Assembly (NCBI GenBank): GCA_002068205.1
Contig: MVZB01000210.1
Coordinates: 1 to 6,056 of the forward strand
Source: a candidate division BRC1 bacterium ADurb.BinA292
GTDB lineage: Bacteria; Sumerlaeota; Sumerlaeia; MVZB01
Reading direction: 5' to 3'
DNA length: 6,056 nucleotides
Part shown: positions 1-5,647 of the stretch, in pieces
How positions within the stretch are numbered: the first letter of the stretch is position 1
How the letters are laid out: every line of letters begins with the position of its first letter
Made by a program: the position numbers and the translations under genes
The notes under the pieces: model-generated
What the model saw: only the letters and a program-made list of their open reading frames with translations
Databases searched by the model: none
Told to the model about the DNA's origin: nothing

Positions 1-1691
1 TCCAGGTCGGCGGCGGTCCCCCCGCCGCGCGCGATCGCATAATGGCAACCGTGCTTGAGGAACGCGCCGGCCTGCGTGAATTCGTCGATCAGGAGCTGCG
101 CGTCGGGCCGCTGCATGGCGGTCTGGTGCAGGCCGTTCATCAACTCGTCGAGCGCCTCGATCGCCTGCTCGCCGTGGTGGGGGCGCATGCGATAGCGGAT
201 TTCGTCCTGCACCGGATCGCCCGGCCGGAAATACTGCTGAAAGATCATCGAGCGGTTATGCAGCCGCTCGCCGGCCAGGGTGTAGACGTTGCCCATCTGG
301 TGGACGATGCGCCCCATGCGCCGCGCGCGATCGAGGAAGACGTGGCGGTCGAGTGCGCGCGGGAGGTTCAGATCGTCATTGGCCTCGAGCGACCAGGCCA
401 GCGCGGCGCCGCAGGCGAAACCCAGCCAGGCGGTCGGCAGGTACTGGAGATGGCCGTAATCGCCCCAGTCGGTAATAAGGTAGCCGGAGGCGCCGAACCG
501 GCGCGCGTTGTCGGCCGCGGCGCGCAGGTTGGCGACGGCGTTGTCGGTGCGGCCGGCGAAGCTGCACCAGCTTGAGGTGCCGGGGCAGAGATAGAACGGG
601 ACGCCGGCGCGAACGTATTTCTCGCAGCGTTCCGGGAACGGGTGGTCGTGCTCGTAGCCCCATTCCAGCGCGATGACGTCGCGCGGCAGCTCGGCGATCA
701 GGTCGGGGTGCTGCTGGATGATGTCGCCCCAGAACATCATCGTGCGGCCGTGGTGCTGGACGAGCCGGTGGATCTTGAGCAGGTAATCCAGGTAGACCCG
801 GCCCGGGCCCCGGCGCTCGCATTCGGCGCGGCTGCGTCCCTTGCCGAGCTCGAAGGTTTCGTCGCAGCCGACGTTGAACAACCGGCTGGTGAAATGCGGC
901 AGCAGCTCCTGATACAGCCGCGCGACGAGCTGGATCGAGCCGGGATCGAGCGGGTTGAGCGTGGCGGACTCCCCCTCGGGCAGCTCGGCGAGCGCACGGT
1001 AGGGGGCGCGGCGCAGCCAGCGTTCCATGTGCCCGAACGAGTTCTGGTTGGGGACGAGCTGGATGAACCGCTCGCGGCAATACTGGTCCAGGTCGAGGAT
1101 CTGCTGCGGGGTGAAGGGCGAGGCGTCGGCCCAGACCGCGCCGTCGTCGCGATAGGCGAACGTGTGTTCGGTGTACAGCTGGAACTGATTGATCTTCCAC
1201 TCGGCGAGCGAGTCGATCAGGTTCATCAGCGTCCCCATGCGCGGGACCATGTCGCGGCTGACGTCGAGCATGACGCCGCGGTTGGGCAGGTCGGGCCAGT
1301 CCTCGATGCGCAGCGCGGGGAGCGAGTCGGCCTCCCAGCGGGCGAGCTGGCGCAGCGTCATCGCGGCGTAGAACGCGCCGGCGCCGTCGTGCGCGATGAT
1401 CGAAAGCTGGGCGGGCGTGATCTCCAGGCGGTAACCCTCGGGCTGGCGCACCTGGGCCGGGTCGATCGCCAGCAGCACCTGGACGCGCGGGTCGGTCGAG
1501 ACGCCGAACGTCGTCAGCGCGGGGGACTTGCCGAGCGTGCGCAGCGTCCCGCGCAGCGTGTGGCCCAGGCGCAGCAGCTCGGCGCGCGGCTCGCCCTTGA
1601 GCAGCAGCAGGGCGTCGTCGCGCAGCCGAAACCGCCCCGGCAGGACCTGCAGCCGCTGCGGCATCGGCAGCAGCAGGATCTCATCGGTCAT
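1..1691 (-). CDS. Glycoside hydrolase family 20 (beta-N-acetylhexosaminidase-like), 3' end outside window
   Basis: The 563 visible residues run to the left edge without a stop, so the C-terminus is missing. GH20 enzymes release terminal GlcNAc or GalNAc by substrate-assisted catalysis using an adjacent Asp-Glu pair. Here the pair is D277-E278 in LFNVGCDETFELGKG, matching the family's H/N-x-G-x-D-E signature. Residues 1-130 resemble the alpha/beta GH20b-type lead domain. The barrel opens at about 138 with RGVMLDVSRDM and includes FWGD (320-323), LEWGY (342-346), LCPGTSSW (368-375) and ITDWGDYGH (406-414), the Trp-rich segments expected around a sugar pocket. The N-terminus MTDEILLLPMPQRL has no signal peptide, so a cytoplasmic enzyme acting on imported oligosaccharide is inferred. 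The start is uncertain: in-frame ATGs also lie at 1718 and 1748, and the one at 1748 has an AAAGG six bases upstream. Substrate is unknown. Confidence 0.9.
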   Translation of the reverse strand, partial: MTDEILLLPMPQRLQVLPGRFRLRDDALLLLKGEPRAELLRLGHTLRGTLRTLGKSPALTTFGVSTDPRVQVLLAIDPAQVRQPEGYRLEITPAQLSIIAHDGAGAFYAAMTLRQLARWEADSLPALRIEDWPDLPNRGVMLDVSRDMVPRMGTLMNLIDSLAEWKINQFQLYTEHTFAYRDDGAVWADASPFTPQQILDLDQYCRERFIQLVPNQNSFGHMERWLRRAPYRALAELPEGESATLNPLDPGSIQLVARLYQELLPHFTSRLFNVGCDETFELGKGRSRAECERRGPGRVYLDYLLKIHRLVQHHGRTMMFWGDIIQQHPDLIAELPRDVIALEWGYEHDHPFPERCEKYVRAGVPFYLCPGTSSWCSFAGRTDNAVANLRAAADNARRFGASGYLITDWGDYGHLQYLPTAWLGFACGAALAWSLEANDDLNLPRALDRHVFLDRARRMGRIVHQMGNVYTLAGERLHNRSMIFQQYFRPGDPVQDEIRYRMRPHHGEQAIEALDELMNGLHQTAMQRPDAQLLIDEFTQAGAFLKHGCHYAIARGGGTAADL

Positions 1692-1998
1692 CGGTTCGGA
1701 TCCGGGCGAGGGGGCCATCGGGCCGGTGTCGGGCGAGAGGCAATGCATGCGGCGCCTTTGCGGGGAGTGGATTGGGAGGGAGTGAAGAGAGAAATTCGGA
1801 TCCGGTTCGGCCGCTCAGAGACCGCGAGTCGAATTCGCCATCCCATGATGCCGCAGCGGCCAGTGACTGGCAAGAAGCCGACGCGGCAGCGGGCGAACGG
1901 AACGGCTGCGCGGAGGGGAGGCCCTGACGCCCGAAAACCCCGGCAATGTTGATCAGTTGGGGATCGGTCATCATGCGTGGATGCCCGCAACCCGAAAT
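1692..1998. other. Non-coding spacer upstream of the GH20 gene
   Basis: I see no convincing gene, terminator or RNA here. Two overlapping minus-strand reading frames (1681-1974 and 1688-2086) cross it but have low-complexity Ser/Ala/Arg/Pro composition and no family resemblance. This stretch should contain the 5' leader of the GH20 gene. On the minus strand a perfect TTGACA lies just beyond it (plus coordinates 2000-2005), but no acceptable -10 box follows at 15-19 bases, so I cannot place that gene's promoter. Confidence 0.5.
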
Positions 1999-2013
1999 TT
2001 GTCAAGTCTTTCA

Positions 2014-2041
2014 TGGACGTGATATCGAAGGGTGATATAAA
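2014..2041 (+). promoter_or_regulatory. Candidate promoter overlapping a GTGATAT direct repeat
   Basis: TGGACG (2014-2019) and TATAAA (2036-2041) are 16 bases apart and each match four or more positions of the sigma-70 consensus. An alternative pair is TTGTCA (1999-2004) with TATCGA (2023-2028) at 18 bases. The word GTGATAT occurs at 2019-2025 and again at 2032-2038, 13 bases start to start, so the second copy sits on the -10 box as a regulator site might. Transcription would start at about 2047, inside the structured RNA candidate. Seen in sequence; activity is inferred. Confidence 0.35.
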
Positions 2042-2042
2042 C

Positions 2043-2106
2043 AGGTCCAGTAAGCCCGCCGGACCTCTGCCGCAAGGCATGCTCACTTCGGTGGGTCTTT
2101 CTTTTT
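2043..2106 (+). ncRNA. Candidate small structured RNA or attenuator, unknown family
   Basis: Three consecutive hairpins can be drawn on the plus strand. AGGTCC (2043-2048) pairs with GGACCT (2061-2066). TGCC (2068-2071) pairs with GGCA (2076-2079) around a GCAA loop. CTCAC (2082-2086) pairs with GTGGG (2091-2095) around a TTCG loop and is followed by a U-rich tail to 2106. GNRA and UUCG loops are the stable kinds seen in real RNAs. GACC (2062-2065) can instead pair with GGTC (2094-2097), giving a three-way junction that would disrupt the first and third stems. I do not recognise a known riboswitch core. It could be a stand-alone sRNA of about 60 bases or a leader for whatever lies downstream; chance folding in GC-rich DNA is the main alternative. 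Confidence 0.35.
2081..2106 (+). terminator. Possible intrinsic terminator with UUCG loop
   Basis: The stem CTCAC/GTGGG, extendable by one G-U pair, closes on a TTCG tetraloop. It is followed at once by a pyrimidine tail of mostly T (TCTTTCTTTTT, 2096-2106). The stem is short for a strong terminator, but the C(UUCG)G loop is unusually stable. It would end the candidate small RNA. Confidence 0.4.
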
Positions 2107-2119
2107 GGAGTGCGGCGCG

Positions 2120-2173
2120 GTGATGAAATACACCAAGCTCACCCTTCCTTCGAGCAACAGGCGGATCGGCTGA
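2120..2173 (+). CDS. Possible 17-codon mini-ORF, unrecognised
   Basis: A GTG (2120) or ATG (2123) opens a frame encoding MMKYTKLTLPSSNRRIG and ending in TGA at 2171-2173. GGAG at 2107-2110 lies nine bases before the GTG, directly after the U-rich tail of the candidate terminator, which is where a leader peptide or attenuated frame would sit. The product matches nothing I know, and an ORF this short is easily produced by chance. It is reported only because of its ribosome-site spacing and position. Confidence 0.12.
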   Translation: MMKYTKLTLPSSNRRIG

Positions 2174-2224
2174 TCAGTCGGGGTTGGTCAGGGCCAGTCT
2201 TCCGATACTCGAACCGCTCATTAA

Positions 2225-2268
2225 TAAAAAACCCGTCGCCCCGGAGAATGACTCCGGAGAGACGGGTT
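2225..2268 (-). terminator. Intrinsic terminator of the tmRNA gene, possibly bidirectional
   Basis: Read on the minus strand, AACCCGTC (2268-2261) pairs with GACGGGTT (2237-2230). An inner stem, CTCCGG with CCGGAG across an ATGAC-type loop, continues the helix. A run of T follows (plus A-run 2226-2231). It lies 13 bases beyond the encoded CCA of ssrA, the expected place for its terminator. On the plus strand the same hairpin is followed by GGTCTTTTCT, so it could also stop transcription coming from the 2040-2170 region. Confidence 0.85.
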
Positions 2269-2281
2269 GGTCTTTTCTAAA

Positions 2282-2644
2282 TGGTGGAGGCGGCGGGAAT
2301 CGAACCCGCGTCCGAAGTGTCTGCCAATAAAGCGTCTACAGGCTTAGTCGTCGCTCAGATCTCGCCTGGCGGGCAGGTGGACGACCGACCAACCAGCCAG
2401 GCCAGCTCGATTGATCTTGCCGGGCGGCCCTCGAGCAGCGGGTCACGCGGCCAGTCCGCTGGGTGACGCCCATTCCGAAGCCACGGACAAGCCTCGGATG
2501 GACGGGTCGCCTAGATTAGGCGGCCAGGGCGAGTTCAGGTTCGCCAGTTATTGTTAGCTGTCAAGTCTGATTAACGAGGGGACTCAACGAACCTCGACCT
2601 GCAACTCTATCCTCAGTCCACTCCGTCGAAACCTTAACGCCCCC
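2282..2644 (-). ncRNA. ssrA: Transfer-messenger RNA (tmRNA, SsrA), complete
   Basis: tmRNA acts with SmpB to rescue ribosomes stalled on broken messages and adds a degradation tag. The tRNA-like ends are clear. GGGGGCG at the 5' end pairs over seven positions with CGCCUCC before the encoded ACCA, and the third pair is the G-U wobble used by alanyl-tRNA synthetase. UUCGACGG follows in the D-like loop, and the T arm is GCGGG-UUCGAUU-CCCGC. PK1 is visible: CGAGG (2596-2592) pairs with CCUCG (2579-2575), and GAGUC (2585-2581) with GACUU (2567-2563). A long helix after the tag, CGUCCAU with AUGGGCG enclosing CCGAGGC with GCUUCGG, fits PK2. The length of 363 bases is normal for a one-piece bacterial tmRNA. 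It is flanked by its own promoter and terminator, so it is probably transcribed alone and trimmed at both ends. Confidence 0.97.
2516..2545 (-). other. tmRNA tag reading frame (GEPELALAA, stop UAA)
   Basis: The frame ending in UAA at plus 2518-2516 reads GEPELALAA, with the ALAA-type C-terminus recognised by ClpXP and related proteases. The resume codon is placed at GGC (2545-2543) because the upstream bases AAUAACU line up with the AAUAGUC that precedes the E. coli resume codon. With the alanine carried by the tRNA part, the added tag would be AGEPELALAA. The other two frames meet stops early or lack the conserved ending. The end of the tag is certain; the resume codon is inferred by alignment from memory. 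Confidence 0.85.
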
Positions 2645-2720
2645 ACAATGGCGTTCGTTTCCTGTTGTCGAAGAACGGGCGGCGGGGCCGAAACGCGGGC
2701 GCCCCGCCACCACGATGGAG

Positions 2721-2749
2721 AGTATAGCACGGGGGCGGCGAAAAGGGAA
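2721..2749 (-). promoter_or_regulatory. Probable tmRNA promoter with extended -10
   Basis: On the minus strand TGCTATACT (2729-2721) gives a TATACT -10 box preceded by TG one base upstream, the extended -10 arrangement. The -35 region at 17 bases is TTCCCT (2749-2744), only a half match, which an extended -10 can compensate for. Transcription would begin near 2714, about 70 bases before the mature 5' end, implying 5' processing by RNase P. No better box lies closer to the gene. Confidence 0.55.
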
Positions 2750-2803
2750 GGGGGCGCGCGGACGGCGACAGGCGGGAAGAAGAACACGGGAGGGGAGCTG
2801 GAT

Positions 2804-2830
2804 CACGAAAGGCACGAAAGGCACAAAAGA
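2804..2830. repeat. Three tandem 9-mers, cacgaaagg type
   Basis: Two perfect copies of CACGAAAGG (2804-2812 and 2813-2821) are followed by CACAAAAGA (2822-2830), and GTGAAAAGT may be a decayed fourth copy. Similar cacgaaagg runs occur between genes in planctomycete-like genomes, to my recollection, and give rise to spurious HERHER or FVSFV-like peptides. Function is unknown. Confidence 0.7.
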
Positions 2831-2868
2831 GTGAAAAGTTGCTTCCCCGCCAAGTGAGGATTGACTTT

Positions 2869-2897
2869 CGAGAGCCGAGGACGAGAGCCGGGAGCCG
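2869..2897. repeat. Imperfect short repeat of CGAGAGCCG
   Basis: CGAGAGCCG occurs at 2869-2877 and again at 2882-2890, 13 bases apart, followed by a shorter GGAGCCG at 2891-2897. It starts about 40 bases after the CACGAAAGG run. This may be slippage-generated intergenic sequence; no role is evident. Confidence 0.5.
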
Positions 2898-3164
2898 AAT
2901 CATTGAGCAGGGGCGCGCGAGGACGGGGGACAGGCGCCTGCGGGCGGTAAGTTTCCTCGCGAGTCGCCGGCAGGATCTGCTACAACAGGCTTGGGAATTG
3001 GTTCGGGCCGGAATCGGCGACGGGTGCCTGGAATGCCGCCGGGCGGACGCTTTCCGCCGCCCCCCGCCGGCCGGTCGTCGCCGCCCGTTCCCGGTTCACC
3101 CCGCGTTCTCCAACCGGCCGCGCGCCCGCCGGCGCCGCCGCCCCGCGCAGGAGTCTGCTCCGCC

Positions 3165-4517
3165 GTGCCCAGCCCCCGCCTGCTGATCGCCGAGGATGAA
3201 GAGCGCCTGCGCCGTCTGCTGGGCATGCTGATGGCCAACGCCGGTTACAAGCTGACGATGGTCGCCGACGGCCAGGAGGCGCGCGAGCAGTTGGATGCGC
3301 ACGATTTCGACCTGATCATCACCGACATCAAGATGCCGCGCATGGACGGGATGCAGTTGCTGGCCTACGTGCGCGAGCACAAGCCGGATATCCCGGTGGT
3401 CGTGATCACGGCCTACGGCTCGATCGAGTCGGCCGTCGAGGCGATGCAGGCCGGCGCGAGCGATTACCTGACCAAGCCGTTCGAGGAGGAAAAGCTCAAG
3501 CTGGCGGTCGAACGCGGGCTGCGCATCCAGGTGGACAGCCGCTGGGGGCTGGACCAGATCATCGCCCACTCGCCGGCGATGCAGGAAGCGATCGCGATGG
3601 CGCGCCAGGTCGCCCAGAGCAACGCCAATGTGATCGTGTACGGCGAAAGCGGGACGGGCAAGGAACTGATCACGCGGGGGATACACAACGCCGGTCCGCG
3701 GGCCAGCGGTCCGTTCGTCGCGATCAATTGCGCGGCCATTCCCGACAACCTGCTCGAAAGCGAGCTGTTCGGCCACGAGAAGGGGTCGTTCACCGGGGCG
3801 ATCGAACGCAAGCCGGGCAAGTTCGAGCTGGCCGCGGGCGGCACGTTGTTCCTCGACGAAATCGGCGACCTGTCGCTGCACGTCCAGGCCAAGGTCCTGC
3901 GCGCGATCGAGAACCGCGAAATTCAGCGGGTCGGCGGCACCGAGGTCCTCGAGGTGGACGTGCGGTTCATTGCCGCCACGAACAAGGACCTGCAGGCCGA
4001 GGCGGCGGCGGGCCGGTTCCGCGAGGACCTGTTCTTCCGGCTCAACGTCTTCCCGATCTATCTGGCGCCGCTGCGCAACCGCCGCGAGGACATCCTGCCG
4101 CTGGTCAACCTGTTCCTCAATCGGTTCTGCGCGCAGATGGGCAAGCGCGTGCCGCGGATCCCGCCCGAGACGCGCGATCGCCTGCTGGCCGACCCCTGGG
4201 AAGGCAACGTGCGCGAGCTGCAGAACACGATCGAGCGGGCGGTGATCCTGCTGCAGGGCGACGTGCTGGCGCCCGAGCTGATCCGCAAGATCAGCGGGCC
4301 GAGCTTGCGCGGGGCGGAGACCGCCTCGACGCGGTTTGAATTGCCGCCCGAGGGGTTCTCGCTGGAGGAGCATGAGCAGGAGCTGATCCGCCAGGCGCTG
4401 CAGCGCAGCCGGTTCAAGAAGGCGGCCGCCGCGCGGCTGCTGGGCCTGTCGCGCGCCACGCTGCGCTACCGGATGGAGAAATACGGGATTCCCGACAAAC
4501 CGGCGCCGCCGGGCTGA
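3165..4517 (+). CDS. NtrC-family sigma-54-dependent response regulator
   Basis: A 450-residue transcription activator of the two-component type. The receiver domain (about 4-120) has the acidic pocket E10/D11, phospho-acceptor D54 in LIITDIKMP, T82 and K104. The AAA+ domain (about 130-370) has Walker A GESGTGKE (160-167), the sigma-54 contact loop GSFTGA (207-212), Walker B GGTLFLDE (225-232), arginines in the REDLFFRL segment (286-293) and sensor II GNVREL (347-352). A Fis-type helix-turn-helix closes the protein (about 400-442, FKKAAAARLLGLSRATLRYR). Phosphorylation should permit ATP-driven opening of sigma-54 promoters. The start chosen is GTG 3165, with AGGAG (3149-3153) 11 bases upstream, just before the receiver domain. 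The frame runs back to ATG 2991, but the added 58 residues are Pro/Arg/Gly filler. No kinase gene is in the window. It converges on the binding-protein gene with a 28-base gap. Target genes and signal are unknown. Confidence 0.95.
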   Translation: MPSPRLLIAEDEERLRRLLGMLMANAGYKLTMVADGQEAREQLDAHDFDLIITDIKMPRMDGMQLLAYVREHKPDIPVVVITAYGSIESAVEAMQAGASDYLTKPFEEEKLKLAVERGLRIQVDSRWGLDQIIAHSPAMQEAIAMARQVAQSNANVIVYGESGTGKELITRGIHNAGPRASGPFVAINCAAIPDNLLESELFGHEKGSFTGAIERKPGKFELAAGGTLFLDEIGDLSLHVQAKVLRAIENREIQRVGGTEVLEVDVRFIAATNKDLQAEAAAGRFREDLFFRLNVFPIYLAPLRNRREDILPLVNLFLNRFCAQMGKRVPRIPPETRDRLLADPWEGNVRELQNTIERAVILLQGDVLAPELIRKISGPSLRGAETASTRFELPPEGFSLEEHEQELIRQALQRSRFKKAAAARLLGLSRATLRYRMEKYGIPDKPAPPG

Positions 4518-4545
4518 CGGCTCGTTTCTGGCGCGCCGGGGCGAC

Positions 4546-5619
4546 TCAATCCGTCGGCAGTTCCTTGATGTCCTCGCCGACTTCCTCGCCGATGCGCAAG
4601 CGTTCCTCGATGACCGGCTGATTCGGCTCCAGGTTGGACGGCTCCTCGCCCGGCATGTCGATCAGGCCCGCTTCCTCCAGCCAGAGGCCGTTGTCCTTGA
4701 CGTTGTCGGCCGTGAAGAACCGCGAGGGCAGCACGATCTCCTTGGGCGCCTCCTTGCCGAGCAGGATCTCGACGGCCGTGGCGACCGCTTCCCGGCCGCC
4801 GGTGGGATACTCGAAGCTGGCGTCGAGAATCCCTTCCTCGACATAGCGTTTGCCTTCGTGGGGCAGGGCATCGATGCCGACAAAGATCATCTCGTCGGCG
4901 CGTCCGGCCGCGCGCGCGGCCAGGTAGGCGCCATGCGCCGCCGGGTCGTTATGTCCGTAGACCACATCGATAGCGGGAAAGCGCGCCAGGGCCGACTCCA
5001 TTTCCTGGCGGGCTTTCGGCTCGAGCCATTCCATGTCGGCCTCAAAGATGACCTTCAGATCGGTCCCCTCAATTCCCTTCAGGAAGCCGCTGTGGCGGTC
5101 CTGGCCGGGGGTGCTGGTCATCAGGCCCTTCAGTTCGACGATGTTGCCCGTGCCGCCGGTCTGGCGGGCGATCCAGCGCCCGACCGCTTGCCCGATCAGC
5201 TTGTTGTCGGCGCCGATGAACGTCGTGTACTGATCGCCCATGATGCGCCGGTCGAGCACGATCACCGGAATGCCGGCCTGGTAGGCGCGGGCCACCGGTT
5301 CGGTCAGCGGAACGGCTTCCTTGGGGCTGACGAGCAGCACATCGACTCCCTGGTTGACGAACTCCTCGATGTGCTGGCGCTGGACCAGCGTGTCGTTCTG
5401 GGCGTCCTTGAAGATCGCCCGGACCTCGGGATGGGCGGCCGCCGCGTCGGCGATATCCTTGTTCATCTGCGCGCGCCAGGGCTCGGCCAGGTTGCACTGG
5501 CTCATGCCGATGATCCAGGGATCCTCCGGGGTGCCGGAACCGGCGCGCGCCGGCGCCGCTCCCCCGATGCAGAGACCGACCAGGAGCGCCAGCAGAATTG
5601 CGGATCGAAATGACTTCAT
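4546..5619 (-). CDS. Ribose/RbsB-type periplasmic sugar-binding protein
   Basis: A 357-residue secreted substrate-binding protein of the ABC sugar-importer class (Periplasmic_binding_4 fold). The signal peptide has a short basic start MKSFR, a hydrophobic core and ARA followed by GS, predicting cleavage after residue 26; C17 is not in a lipobox. The mature protein shows family landmarks: a first strand with IIGMSQCNLAEPW (36-48), VLDRR (121-125), a GxxNIVELKG segment (157-165), an Arg in DRHSGF (174-179), VVYGHNDPAAHGA (219-231) and GIDA (248-251). By analogy with RbsB, D123/R124, R175, N224 and D250 could contact the sugar. The start at 5619 is supported by GAGGTG (5632-5627) seven bases upstream; longer in-frame starts to 5850 read through unlikely sequence. 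An acidic tail (about 321-357, 12 Asp/Glu) follows the usual fold. No permease or ATPase is adjacent, so it may serve a distant transporter or act as a sensor ligand-binder. The sugar is not predictable. Confidence 0.93.
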   Translation of the reverse strand: MKSFRSAILLALLVGLCIGGAAPARAGSGTPEDPWIIGMSQCNLAEPWRAQMNKDIADAAAAHPEVRAIFKDAQNDTLVQRQHIEEFVNQGVDVLLVSPKEAVPLTEPVARAYQAGIPVIVLDRRIMGDQYTTFIGADNKLIGQAVGRWIARQTGGTGNIVELKGLMTSTPGQDRHSGFLKGIEGTDLKVIFEADMEWLEPKARQEMESALARFPAIDVVYGHNDPAAHGAYLAARAAGRADEMIFVGIDALPHEGKRYVEEGILDASFEYPTGGREAVATAVEILLGKEAPKEIVLPSRFFTADNVKDNGLWLEEAGLIDMPGEEPSNLEPNQPVIEERLRIGEEVGEDIKELPTD

Positions 5620-5647
5620 GGCTTTACACCTCGCGTTTACCGGATGA

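Larger units (their letters stand above)
2645..3164. other. Non-coding region between divergent tmRNA and regulator genes
   Basis: About 520 bases without a believable gene. It holds the tmRNA leader and promoter on the left and two short tandem repeats at 2804-2830 and 2869-2897. The rest is GC-rich sequence whose plus-frame translation is a Pro/Arg/Gly run typical of non-coding DNA. TACAAC (2981-2986) is the only -10-like word ahead of the regulator gene and has no good -35 partner, so I cannot assign that gene's promoter. A small perfect hairpin, GCAG-GAT-CTGC (2970-2980), lies just before it. Confidence 0.6.

Noticed and set aside
642..1952. 436-residue plus-strand reading frame
   Set aside because: It is antisense to the GH20 gene, whose own frame shows catalytic motifs; the Gln/Val/Asp/Arg-rich product is typical of the complement of GC-rich coding DNA.
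1681..2086. Two minus-strand frames of 97 and 132 residues ahead of GH20
   Set aside because: One starts MMTDPQLINIAGVFG and overlaps the GH20 start by a few bases, which looked tempting, but the rest is low-complexity and neither has a clear ribosome site or recognisable family.
2281..2466. Plus frame starting MVEAAGIEPASEV
   Set aside because: It is the antisense of the tmRNA 3' end; MVEAAGIEP-like proteins are known artefacts over tRNA and tmRNA T arms.
2561..2903. Several small frames of 67-89 residues over the tmRNA leader and the 9-mer repeat
   Set aside because: They read through the tmRNA 5' end or the CACGAAAGG repeat and have repeat-derived or low-complexity composition.
2991..3164. 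58-residue N-terminal extension of the response regulator
   Set aside because: The translation is Pro/Gly/Arg filler, receiver domains normally begin within a few residues of the start, and GTG 3165 has an AGGAG upstream.
3096..4373. 425-residue minus-strand frame under the response regulator
   Set aside because: The sense strand carries every motif of an NtrC protein; the antisense product is His/Gln/Asp/Arg-rich shadow sequence.
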